A model generated the notes under the pieces. The model made no database searches and was not told where the DNA came from. It saw only the letters and a program-made list of their open reading frames with translations. The position numbers were made by a program, and so were the translations under genes. Shown here piece by piece: positions 1-9,335 of a DNA stretch of 64,000 nt. Position 1 is the first letter of the stretch, and every line of letters begins with the position of its first letter. This DNA comes from Paulinella micropora (lineage: Eukaryota > Cercozoa > Imbricatea > Euglyphida > Paulinellidae), in assembly GCA_019918135.1 (NCBI GenBank), contig WBZZ01006708.1:53501-117500 (forward strand), in the 5' to 3' direction.

Positions 1-554
1 TTGACAGAGAAGCACTATTGTTACTATTATTATCTTTATTTCTTTTTCATTCTTTTACCCTTTTGTTTTCTTTTTCTTTTTCGTTTTTCTCATCTACTGC
101 TGCCTGTTAGGTTTGGTCTTGTTCTGGCATGGCTCTACTGTATGTTTATGGTTGTGGCTTGTGGAGTCTCTTCTGGTCTATGAGGGGGGTGGGGTGCGGA
201 GTGGTTTGGCTCGACCAGCTTGAGGCTGCATGTCTATGAGGTTGCCAGGCTTGGGTTGATCCTTATGGATACTGCAGCACTCGGCATAATCGCGTCGCGA
301 GTACGCCATGTCGAGCCTTACTACGCTCTGCACACCGCCCTCCTGGCTACGATAGCCTCCGGGTGCGAGTGAATTGCGTTAGGTGCTGCAGTTTCCTTAA
401 GGGCTGTCTCACTGACTGTCAATGGATCTCACTTGCGCTCATGTTAGTTATGTCTTACCTTTTCTGGCACTTTCCGCTCTTACCTTCTGGTTCAGTATCG
501 TCTCCCTTGCCACTGTCTGGCCTTGTGTTTGTTTGTTTTGCCTTTTTGTGTTAG

Positions 555-909
555 TTGCTGCCTCTATTGCTGTCTTTTTGTTTTGTTTTTGGTTTTATTT
601 TTGTTTTTGTTTCTTTTGTTTCGCTTGTTTGTTTCTTTGGTTTCTCTTGTTTTTTTTTCCTACTCTTTTTTGTTTTTTGTGCTTTTTTCTTTCTTCGCTG
701 TTTTTTTTGTTTCTCCGTTTTCTTTTCTTTTCCTGGTTTTTATTTACCTCTTTCTTCCTTTCTTTCTTTCTTTCTTTTTTTCTCTTTCTTTTCCCTTCCA
801 TATTATTCTTTCCAGGAGCTTTCTGTTACTACTACTACTACTACTACTACTACTACAACTGCTGCTGCTGCTGCTGCTACTACTACTACTACTACTACTA
901 CTGCTACTG

Positions 910-979
<70 letters not shown>

Positions 980-990
980 AACTACTACTA
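555..990. repeat. Low-complexity tract: pyrimidine-rich run, (CTTT)n and (TAC/TGC)n
   Basis: About 270 bp of T-rich sequence with a short CTTT run is followed by a TAC trinucleotide repeat with embedded TGC units (about 824-990). Open frames across it encode only runs of Tyr, Leu or Thr and are not believable genes. The equivalent tracts in copies B and C differ in repeat number, as expected for microsatellites. Confidence 0.9.
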
Positions 991-1068
991 CGTTCCAGAT
1001 TTCCTTATGAGCTTGTACTGTTGTTCCTTGGAACCAGAATTCTTTTGAATTAGGCTCTTCTTTTTTCT

Positions 1069-1148
1069 ATCGTCTCTTTCTCATTAAACCTTGCTTACTG
1101 TTAATAATAAAAAAAATCGTCTCTTTCTCATTAAACCTTGCTTACTGT
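1069..1148 (-). repeat. Two copies of a 33-bp module (ACAGTAAGCAAGG...)
   Basis: Two near-identical 33-bp units (1069-1101, 1116-1148) are separated by an A/T run. On the opposite strand each reads ACAGTAAGCAAGGTTTAATG and continues to GACGAT. The same unit recurs at 17172-17204, 17219-17251, 19521-19553, 20213-20245 and 20324-20355, and again in copy C, nearly always beside a poly-A or poly-T run. Its nature is unknown. Confidence 0.75.
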
Positions 1149-1632
1149 TATTTTAAAAAAATGTATGCATGTATGTATGCGTATTTATGCATGTTTGTAT
1201 GCATGTTTGTCTGTGTGTGGGGGACTGTGTGGGGGAGGGAAGCATGTTTTGGCTTACGCTGGTGGAGTTCTTAGTATGTCTCGATATGGGCTACATGCCC
1301 GAGGCGTGCTAAGCTCATTCTCCAGTTTGAGCCTTACGTGCATCCTTCCCTCCATAAGTTCTCATAATCACTAGGGGGTCATAGGAAGCCGAGCAATTTA
1401 CCGCTTCGTAATCTGTTTGTTTCCCTTTGTGCATGAAAGAGACACATTTGGCGCGTATTTCACCGATGCTTGCGAACTGCGTGCAAAAAAGCGTAGAACT
1501 TGTGGACAAGATTGGTTTTGACACTCAACTCACATTTCTCTGGCCTGTGGTGAGCAAGTTTGGGTTTTGGTTGAGTTGAATGCCCATCCGGTACCCAAAA
1601 AAGTGGGTTGGTAAAAAACCGTTCAAAGAAAA

Positions 1633-1798
1633 TGTGATATGGTCAATGTAGTTACCAATTGTGTCAGCAGTGTTTTCCTATCGTAATGCAGTCTTCTAAT
1701 CTTTTGCTTCTTCGTCCAGGCAGGTTAGGACAGTTTTGCAATTCATTAAATAAGTCTGAGATCGAATTTATTCTTGAAACCAAAACGAAGGTGTGACA
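1633..1798 (+). mobile_element. LTR of the Ty3/gypsy element (copy A, 166 bp)
   Basis: Begins TGTGATATGG and ends GTGTGACA (TG...CA). It is nearly identical to the LTRs at 16410-16575 and 21925-22090 and is similar to 8204-8366. It lies directly before the leader and gag fragment, as a 5' LTR should. About 12 nt past its end a TGGCCAGATTCACAACC stretch could be a primer-binding site, which is weak evidence. Confidence 0.8.
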
Positions 1799-2344
1799 TC
1801 TATATAGATCTGGCCAGATTCACAACCAAAAAAAAAAATTTTCAAGCTTGTTTCTGTCTTTAACTTGTGGATTTGCTTGTGGCTTTGCACAGGAAAGTTG
1901 TGTAGATTGTTGTCTGTAACGCCTCTCTTGTCTGCTGAAATTTTTCATATCTCCTGTTGTGTTTTCTTACTGTTTTACTTGTTTCCTAGGGTTGCTTATA
2001 TGTATTTTGTTGGTTTCCCTTTATTTTCTTGGTTGTTGGTGATAGGTTTGCGTTTGCAAATTGCACACTTTCCTGCTAGCAACAATTGTACTGCTTATTT
2101 GTATTAATTTTCTTGTTTTTTGCTCTGTTTGATCGTGTTTTTTGTTTGCATGTATAATAACTTTAAGGGTAAACATTCCTATGAGTGTCCGAGTCAGAAC
2201 GTAAAAGGATCGAATGCTGCTGTGCATGCTCCTTCCAGTTCTGCGGAGTGACCTTTGGGATCTGTTGCTCAAGTCATTGCACAAACTAATCAGATATACT
2301 TGGCTTGTATTAGGCAGAGCACTCTCATTACTCCGCCTCCTTGA

Positions 2345-2468
2345 GTGAACAAACCTGCAAAGCATTTTGATAGTTTTTCTTTTCTGTCTGTGTTTGCAGG
2401 TGATCAGACCAAGCAGACGAAGAAAGTTGTTTCGTCCTCATTCTCTTTGTTCTTTCAAAGTGTGTTAC
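2345..2468 (+). pseudogene. gag 5' fragment, cut by virus fragment P1b
   Basis: The first roughly 41 codons match the gag frames of copies B-D in the opposite orientation (NKPAKHFDSFSF near the start). The frame has no ATG at its beginning; a TGA lies immediately upstream. Homology ends abruptly at 2468, where AT-rich viral DNA starts, so the gag copy was broken by insertion or rearrangement. Confidence 0.75.
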
Positions 2469-2537
2469 GGATTATGTATCTTTTAAACCATCATATTTTA
2501 ATATTGATGTGATGAGAGATATAGCACTAACCTCCGC

Positions 2538-3179
2538 TTACACATGAAATCTGTCATACATATCTTTTAATGTCGTGAGTTTGCCCTCGTGTTGAGATAA
2601 GACATCGCGGAAAAACGTCTTATAATCTAACTTACCATATTTAAGAATAGGACGTTGGTCTGGTGGTATGTGTGCGTATCTACTCTCGTGCCATTTCTTC
2701 ATATCCTCCTGCATTATGGTGCGGTCTTCCACTTTCATATACAAGAACTTAAACGGGTCTTTTGATACTTTCAAATGCGCCGTTATTATTTCATAGCAAC
2801 TATACCCGCTCTCGGGCGGATTCCGCTTTGCTTTAATCGGTGTTTTCTTCTCATTTGGCGCTTCTAAAACATGCATTTCTTTTTTCGCCAGTTCTTCTCC
2901 TACGTTAGCCTTGATTTCGGTTATACCAGCACTCAAATCACTTTCTTTAAAAGGCGTAAATTCTTCTGGTTCGTCATCAAAAACAACCTTCTTCAATGTA
3001 TCAACGGAGTGCAATACAACTTCAACATTATCACCCTGCGGGGGTTGTTCGGGTCGGTATTTTTCGTAAAATACGACAATTTCAGGTTTGAGCGATTTGC
3101 TTGTTGGCAGTTTTATGTCGCTACTTAAATGAGTCCATTTTTCTATTTGGCTCAGATAATCTCCTTTGGTTGATGGCAT
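2538..3179 (-). CDS. Hypothetical viral protein with ITEIKANVGEE segment
   Basis: About 213 codons from the ATG at 3179, which follows a TATATA box; the frame continues upstream to 3263 but without such a context. The N-terminus (DYLSQIEKW) and the central ITEIKANVGEE are shared with the broken gene at 57315-57749 in the Polinton. The C-terminus differs: here it carries KYGKLDYKTFFRDVL where the other ends in an exonuclease-X-C-like motif. No catalytic motif is evident and the function is unknown. It lies just after the helicase in the same direction, about 75 bp away. Confidence 0.6.
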   Translation of the reverse strand: MPSTKGDYLSQIEKWTHLSSDIKLPTSKSLKPEIVVFYEKYRPEQPPQGDNVEVVLHSVDTLKKVVFDDEPEEFTPFKESDLSAGITEIKANVGEELAKKEMHVLEAPNEKKTPIKAKRNPPESGYSCYEIITAHLKVSKDPFKFLYMKVEDRTIMQEDMKKWHESRYAHIPPDQRPILKYGKLDYKTFFRDVLSQHEGKLTTLKDMYDRFHV

Positions 3180-3253
3180 GTTATATATAAGCACAACAAA
3201 CAAAAAATCCGTTTTTTTTAATTGTTTATTCATCGTCATCATCGTTGTCATCG

Positions 3254-5677
3254 TCAAAAGCATTCATTATCACCATGAATAACCTTCCATTGATTTTTAC
3301 ACTCTTCTAATGTTGGTAAATCTACGTATCTAACTCGCGCGCCTGCTTCCATCGTTTTCTTCTTTTCTACCATATTTGGCATTAGTTTTCTAAGACTAGT
3401 CCAGAAACTAACCCGCGAAGTGTGCGGGTCATTCGCATTTACTTTATACACATCATACAATTCTTCTTTTGAAACTTCTTCACCAAAACGAATTCCTGAA
3501 AATTGGTTTGTGATATATCCCAAGTTCAAGCAATCCAACCACCACTTTCTCAACTTTTTGAAAGGGATTTTACTTTTTGTTCTCGTAGCCCCTTCGTAAT
3601 GATTGTTTCGCGGTCATTAAACTCGCTGAGGTATCTTTCAAGGAGAAACTTTGCAAGTCGTTGCCTGTCAATAGATCTGATATCCGCAATCGCTTTTCTC
3701 TTTTCGTCTGATTTCATGAGTGCCAGTTCGTCAGAAACTTCAAGGACGAGCCATCGTTGGTCAGTGGTGCCCGCTGGCACTACCCATTCTTCGTTTGAAG
3801 CAAGGACTAGAAATAACATATTTTCTAGTGTTAGATTTGGTAAATATTTTTGTTTAAGGGTGAGCGTGTTTTCTGATACGAGTTTCTTAATGGTTCCCGC
3901 TCGTTCTTTATCACCACCCCATACCATTTCGTCCATAAATACTACGATTGCTTTTGCGGGTTGCGCATTGAAATCGCCTAATATTTCTTTAACGTCGGAC
4001 GGCTGGAAGTAATAATCGGCACCTATTATGTCTTTGAATATTTCAAGAATAATCCCCTTACCTGCTCGTTCAGTGCTTGTCAAAACTAATGATAAGTGTA
4101 GTTTTTGCCACGGCTTTTGGTAAATGCTCGCAAACATATCAAGAACCTTTTTATATATGTCCTGCCTTCCCCCGCACCATCTGTTTAGGATATGTTGAAA
4201 GAATGCTTCATTTTTTTCTTCTTCTGCCGTGAATGATTTCACGTCTCCTAATGTGTCTGCTGGAATTTCAAAGCCCTTAAACAAGTTATAAAACACTTGT
4301 TTGTCGTTATCAAAGTATGCCTTGGGGTCAAAGATTACGTCATTTACTTCGCGTCTTCTCGGGTGTGTAGTCCATATTTTATACAAATCAACAACGTTCC
4401 ATTTTGCGGGGTTTTTACCTAGCGCTATCCAGTCCTCCTTTGATAGATTGGTCTTTACTCTTTTGTTTTGAAGAATGATTCAATTGCTGATTCCGTCTTG
4501 TAGCGAAATACCTTCTTGCCTTTTGAATCAACATATTCTTCAATTATAGTCGGCTTTGCCAAGTTAGCAAAAGTGTATGATTCATTTATCCAGGCCAGAG
4601 CAGTGTCTATCAACTCTTTGAATTTTTCTAAACTATTACATTCGCTGGCGAGTCGGCGCAGGTCATCAATCGTGTTGATATTACGGACGATAGGGGGCGA
4701 TAATTCATGAATTTTCATGCCTTTACCCTCGAAAGTGCTATCGTGGCAGTAGCAATACAACCCGTCTCTTCTCCATACTACATAGCAATTGTCGCTTTTA
4801 TTTTCTTCTCCGTTTATAATACATACTCGTGTCCCTATGGTTTTTAAAACAAACATTCTCTGCTTTATTTCAGCAATTTCTACATATGGTATTTTGCTGA
4901 GTATAATTTCGCGTATTTCGTCCAATGTAATATGTTGATATCGCTTCAAAGTTGTATATTCGGGAATTTTGACATCGTAGAATGTATTGTCATCGGGGCG
5001 CATAATCAGATAATCGTCAATTTCCACATCTTGTAACAGTTTCAGGGTGTTTGTTTTTGGGGTGTATGAATACGGAAGCAAAACGCGGTCGCTATCTTCT
5101 TTATGAGAGTAGATAGTGCGAAAAGCCCTGTTTTTGTTATAGACGGAAATATCAAGTATGGTTCGCAACTCAATATTCTTGTCGGCTCGTTCAAACGTGA
5201 AGCAAAGGTCGGGGTAATCTTTTTCAATCACCACTTCAACATACGTCCAAAACTCCTTTTGTGTTTCGCAGTTTTTGAATACCAAGCCGTTATCGTAAGA
5301 AAAATGGCACGACATTTTACCATTCTTGCTCGCGTCCAAGTATTTGGCTTTTTTGGGATTATACTTCAAACCCATATTAGCAAATACGTTTTCCATAAGC
5401 GTGTTCCACCGCTCATACATTTTTTCGTGTGAGATTGATAATTCATCGCCATCAATGTCAGCAAACATTCGTTGGGGTTTGTTTTCCATTAATACTCCAT
5501 AGTATTGCTTTTGATCATCGGGCGTTTTTCAATCAATTCAATGAAATCCTCTTGGCATGGCATGTTGGTAAATTGTTTATTTCCCCATTTGATAAGAACC
5601 GCATCAAGTGGTTTATCTCTCAGTGCTTCTTCTTGTTTCCAATACCATTGTCCATTTGTCAGTGTCGGCGCGGTCAT
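3254..5677 (-). pseudogene. Primase-helicase (archaeo-eukaryotic primase + SF3/D5-type helicase), frame-broken
   Basis: Replication protein of the AEP-S3H kind found in polinton-like viruses and other large DNA viruses: primase N-terminal, DNA helicase C-terminal. An N-terminal piece (5677-5489) abuts the primase frame (5489-4455), which carries the DxD-type metal motif FADIDGDE, an SxH motif (KMSCHFS) and a downstream FRTIYSHK. The helicase frame (opens upstream of 4386, ends 3550) has a Walker A variant STERAGKGI, Walker B VVFMDEM and the SF3 motif C region LVLASNEEW. The last part is 3553-3254. The frame breaks three times: near 5489 (TAATG overlap), near 4455 and near 3550 in an A5 run. 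About 800 codons in all, typical for the family. As it stands no single product can be made. Confidence 0.82.
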
Positions 5678-5817
5678 ATTATATAGTCGCTCGGATTTTT
5701 TTATAAAAATAAATTAATTATTCTATATATCCGTATATCCATGTATATCATTGTCCTTAATAGGTAATTATAATTTTTTATATCGTTATGACAAAAAAAA
5801 CAACTTGTTTCTTTTTC

Positions 5818-6329
5818 TTACTTATTCAAGCACCCGCATTGAATAAATCCTTTGAATTGTCCGCAAAGTTCGCAATGCTTCAATCTATTTATTAAGCAGG
5901 CTTTGTGATAATACTTGTCTCTGTTCGGGTACTTTTCCACAACCTTTTTTGGAATTGCCCTGTTGCTATTACAATAACAACAAAATTTAATATTTGGATT
6001 GTCAAGAGTGCGAATGAGCAATAACAGGTCTTCGTTCATTTTATCATTCTTAAATCTCTTGATACATTCAGAGCCCAGCACCATTTCGCTCCCGTTTTTT
6101 ACGTTTTAATGATGTAATTCTTTGTAATCTCGTGTGAGCAACAACAATATTGTTCTTCTCCTTTTTCTATATTTTCCATAAGTTTCCAGTCGTTCGTGTT
6201 CCACTTTCCATCGGGTGATAGAAACGAAACTGCATTGACTAGATTTAGAAAATAACTTCCATTCACGTAATCCAAATGAAGTTGTAAGTCTTCATATGTC
6301 CAATACGATCGGCGGTGAGAGGTGTCCAT
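5818..6329 (-). pseudogene. Cys-rich zinc-binding viral protein, one frame break
   Basis: Two adjacent frames appear to be one gene. The upstream part (6329-6099, ATG at 6329 after an ATATATACAC stretch) ends in QYCCCSHEITKNY. The downstream part (6084-5818) starts LGSECIKRF and has CCYC, CELCGQ and CGC clusters. A Cys pair followed by a hydrophobic stretch and a GSxCIxxF element is the layout of treble-clef zinc fingers common in large DNA viruses. The frame shifts in the A-rich stretch near 6100. Its function is unknown; it could be a transcription or nucleic-acid-binding factor. Confidence 0.6.
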
Positions 6330-6370
6330 GGTTTGTATAATAGTGTATATATTTTTATATATAAAATAAA

Positions 6371-6598
6371 TTATATATTGTTTAACATACTATTACGAAA
6401 CGCCCTTAATTCAAGCAATTCCGCTTTTTGTTTTTCGTATTTCTCCTTCCGCAGTAATTTTATTCTCTCTTGATTCTTATAATAGTATGCCTTCGCATTT
6501 TCCCTATTCTTATCAGGATGAGCCTTCAAAAATGCTTTCGCCCTTTCCCTTCTCCGTTGAACGATTTCTTCCTTGGTGAATTGAGGTGTCCTTGGCAT
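6371..6598 (-). CDS. Small basic protein (75 aa)
   Basis: An ATG at 6598 follows an AT-rich TATATATAAG leader. The product is Lys/Arg-rich and largely helical in character, with the pattern AKAYYYKNQERIK. A 38-codon gene in the Polinton (61469-61585) has the same look (AYYKRNKDEINQKRK). Such short KNxxxxK-rich proteins are common in giant and polinton-like viruses without a known role. It heads the leftward P1b gene cluster. No domain is assignable. Confidence 0.55.
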   Translation of the reverse strand: MPRTPQFTKEEIVQRRRERAKAFLKAHPDKNRENAKAYYYKNQERIKLLRKEKYEKQKAELLELRAFRNSMLNNI

Positions 6599-7131
6599 TA
6601 TGTCTCTTATATATAACTATATTATTTTAATTATTTTAAATAGAAAATCCACCCCGCGCTAGAAACACGAAATCGTCGTTGTGGCGACTTGGACGGCTGA
6701 GAGTTGTATTAAGCAACCGAGAGAGAGAAAATCGTGTTAGTATTAATCGTGTCCAAGTCTGTCCGAGTCCGACCCTTTTTTTTAGAAACTTTTTTAGAGG
6801 GGGTATAATAAAAAGGGGAGAGGAAAAAAATTTTTACTTTTTTTTAATAAAAGGTTGGACAGGTTGGACAATAAAAAAATGTGTAATACGAAGAAGAATT
6901 ATATAATAAATATTGAAATTTAATAGGAAAAAGTGTCCAACCTTAAAAAACAGGGTTGGACACGGCCAACCTTGGGGTTGGCCACCAATAGGAGAAGATA
7001 TTTCACCACCCCGCTCTTATATTCATCTCTCGCTTGCTGTAATATCCCTGTTGTGTGTATTTCCCCCCCAACCCCCCCGCCACTCACTTCGTGAGTGTCC
7101 GCCCCCCTTCCCCCCATTTTGTAGTGTGATC
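6599..7131. other. Non-coding region with GGTTGGACA iterons
   Basis: No credible gene. GGTTGGACA occurs as a tandem pair (6853-6861, 6862-6870), inverted at 6934-6942 and direct at 6954-6962; two further copies lie in the palindrome arms (7150-7158, 7501-7509). A perfect 8-bp-stem hairpin GGCCAACC-TTGG-GGTTGGCC sits at 6964-6983. C-rich runs lie near 7060-7120. This could be a replication or regulatory region of P1b. Confidence 0.6.
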
Positions 7132-7527
7132 ATTTATGTATTCGCGACTTGTCCAACCGCAAAGTATTAAACAAGCCTTAAAAATATGAAAAACCAATAT
7201 TTGACTTATAGAAAACATACATAGAAAACAAAAAAGTGTCAAATGTTCAACATAAATTTTTCTAACTGAGCACATTAAGAGAGATTTTGACGAAAGGACA
7301 CATAAACCATATACACGCAGTTTATATATATTTTTATGAAATAAAAATATGGTTTATGTGTCCTTTCGTCAAAATCTCTCTTAATGTGCTCAGTTAGAAA
7401 AATTTATGTTAAACATTTGACACTTTTTTGTTTTCTATGTATGTTTTCTATATGTCAAATATTGGTTTTTCATATTTTTAAGGCTTGTTTAATACTTTGC
7501 GGTTGGACAAGTCGCGAATACATAAAT
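7132..7527. repeat. Near-perfect palindrome, 181-bp arms, 34-bp spacer
   Basis: Arms 7132-7312 and 7347-7527 are reverse complements with two mismatches by eye; the spacer is 7313-7346. The arms are AT-rich and end outward in ATTTATGTATTCGCGACTTG. No ORF or transposase gene is seen. It might be a foldback/MITE element, or two terminal repeats of a linear viral genome joined head to head. Confidence 0.9.
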
Positions 7528-7543
7528 CATATATATATATATA

Positions 7544-7574
7544 TGTAGAGAGAGAGAGACAGACTCAGAGAGAG

Positions 7575-7620
<46 letters not shown>
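7544..7620. repeat. (GA)n microsatellite after an (AT)n run
   Basis: Runs of GA broken by CTCA units, directly after a short AT run that follows the right palindrome arm. Low complexity with no coding potential. Confidence 0.9.
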
Positions 7621-8203
7621 TCAAACTTCGAGAGGACGCACAAACAAGAGAAGAAAAGAAAAATGAAAAATAAATAAAGCAGGAAAAAAAATTCTAGAAT
7701 AAAAAAAAGAAGCTGAAGCATTCAAGGGATGAGCAATATGTATTCTAGGTATTATGAGAGTCACATATAGGCTATGCTAAAGAAGTGAAGCCATTCTTAT
7801 CATACCTACGAGTACGGAAGCTGTGACTTGTAACACCAAGAGAAACCTTGATGAAGAAGACATGCAACACTTTTTTTCACCACCAGTGTGTGTAGACCTT
7901 GCCGGCCCTACTGCAAAACATTAGGTAAAAAGTAAAGAAAATTTCAGTAAAACCTACCGTATCTGCGGTCGAAAAGTACCGTATCTAGATACCCTAGATA
8001 CGGTGCTCGGTAACCCACTGTGTGACTGTGTGCCACTAGTTGCCACTACATCTAATGAACACTGGTACGTTTGTTATGAGACAAGGTAGAGATAGGCAAA
8101 AATCTGCTGTGCCATCCTGAGGCGATTGTTGCTTCTTGGTGCTGGTGTTTACGAGCTCTTTACATTCTGGCGTTTGGTGTGGTGCGTGGGCGCCTGGCTT
8201 TTG
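7621..8203. other. Unassigned non-coding sequence with one short hairpin
   Basis: No gene or known repeat recognised. A perfect 11-bp-stem hairpin lies at 7978-8004 (ACCGTATCTAG, loop ATACC, CTAGATACGGT), preceded by a third ACCGTATCT copy near 7957. The stretch is the flank outside the retrotransposon's 3' LTR. Confidence 0.5.
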
Positions 8204-8366
8204 TAACACCTTCGTTTTGGTTTCAAGAATGAATTCGATCTCAGACTTATTTAAGGATTGCAAAACTGTCCTAACCTGCCTGGACGAAGCAGCAAAAGAT
8301 TAGGAGACTGAATTACGATAGGAAAAAAATGCTCACACAATTGGCAACTACATTGACCATATCACA
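8204..8366 (-). mobile_element. 3' LTR of the Ty3/gypsy element (163 bp)
   Basis: On the minus strand it begins TGTGATATGG at 8366 and ends GGTGTTACA at 8204. It aligns along its whole length with the LTR at 16410-16575. It lies directly after a G-rich polypurine tract, as a 3' LTR does. Confidence 0.85.
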
Positions 8367-8376
8367 TCCCCCCAAG
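8367..8376 (-). other. Polypurine tract (plus-strand primer)
   Basis: On the minus strand the sequence immediately before the LTR reads CTTGGGGGGA. A purine run at this exact place primes second-strand synthesis in LTR retroelements. Confidence 0.65.
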
Positions 8377-9335
8377 TCTGGAGAAGAATGAATTCAGTAA
8401 CGGTGAAGTCAAAAGTCAACGAGAGTCCAACAGCACTGCCACCCCACAGTACCAGTGATGGAAACAAAGAATGCCATGAAGCCAGGAGCAATACGAGAGA
8501 TCTAGCAGTGCTCAAAACTATGGCTCCCCCCGAAACATGCACAAGCTAAGAATCTCACGTACATACCCCCCCTGCTATCTTCAGGCAAAATCAAAGTCAA
8601 ATGAAAATTGGTAACGCAATTGTCCAGACAGCATACGAAACTATAACTAGACAAAGTAGACTATATATGACCTGAAAATATGAAAGTAGATATGATGTGA
8701 AAAAAAATAAATAAACACAACATGGACGTGACAGGCCCAAATGCAGACAAGAGAACGGGACCTAATGTCACCGACTCCTACCACAGAAGAAGAAGTTGGA
8801 GATCAAGAATATCACACACACTATATCACTACGCAAACAACTATCTAGCCAAGCTATGCTAAGATATGGAATGCAGTGATGGGCGACAGACGTACACCAC
8901 GCTTAACAGAGAAGCAATATAAAATAAAATATGTCACAAAGACATATATGTAAACCGGGACCCCCCTCTCTGCCTCAATGAAAGGAACAAGGAGGAGATT
9001 CAAGCAAGATGGAACTGAGCGTGACACAACAGGACATAGCTGACTTGCATACAAACCCAACCACCTATAACAAAAACTTAACCAGACGACGGCACTATTC
9101 CAGGGCATACCAGTACGTACAAATAAACATGAGTGGCCCTCCCCAGCCGAAGCCAGAGAGGGAGGCGACGCCCAACAGGAATGATGAATAAAGCATCAAT
9201 GATGCATCCAGGCATGCAAATGCAACAAACAATGCAACAAAGAAGAGATACTCACTCAAACCTGTACGACGTAAGGGGTCCAACCCTCTTTGCCGATCTC
9301 GACCAGAGAAGCAGTGGACAACGCACCTTCCGATG
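8377..9335 (-). other. 3' untranslated interior of the retrotransposon
   Basis: About 960 bp between the integrase stop and the polypurine tract. Short open frames are present on both strands but none has a motif or a believable start. No envelope gene is recognisable. Confidence 0.6.

Larger units (their letters stand above)
1..2468 (+). repeat. Segmental copy A: flank + LTR + leader + gag 5' end, inverted relative to copies B-D
   Basis: Read on the plus strand this matches the reverse complement of about 15744-18325 (copy B) and 21260-23840 (copy C). The first 19 bases are a SINE 3' end (TTGACAGAGAAGCACTATT). Then come about 500 bp of flank with no recognisable gene, a long low-complexity tract, two copies of a 33-bp module, an LTR, an untranslated leader and the first part of gag. 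Homology stops at 2468 inside gag, where viral sequence begins. Unlike B and C it lacks a 113-bp block next to the LTR. Confidence 0.85.
2469..6640 (-). mobile_element. Virus fragment P1b (polinton-like replication module)
   Basis: AT-rich block with four leftward gene units: an unknown protein, a primase-helicase, a zinc-binding protein and a small basic protein. Genes are tightly packed and often start just after TATATA-like boxes. The left edge is a clean junction with gag at 2468. The right edge is unclear and may include the iteron and palindrome region up to 7527. P1 (27426-40443) has no replication gene, so the two fragments may come from one virus; this is inference. Confidence 0.65.

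Noticed and set aside
422..1053. Long open frames rich in Tyr, Leu, Thr or Cys
   Set aside because: They are translations of TAC/TGC and CTTT microsatellites; the same is true in copies B and C.
3540..3560. Programmed -1 frameshift in the helicase at the A5 run
   Set aside because: The codons in the zero frame do not form an X-XXY-YYZ slippery heptamer, and two other breaks in the same gene point to decay or read error.
8854..9108. Short open frame as a possible envelope gene of the retrotransposon
   Set aside because: Only 84 codons, no ATG context, no signal peptide-ectodomain-anchor layout.
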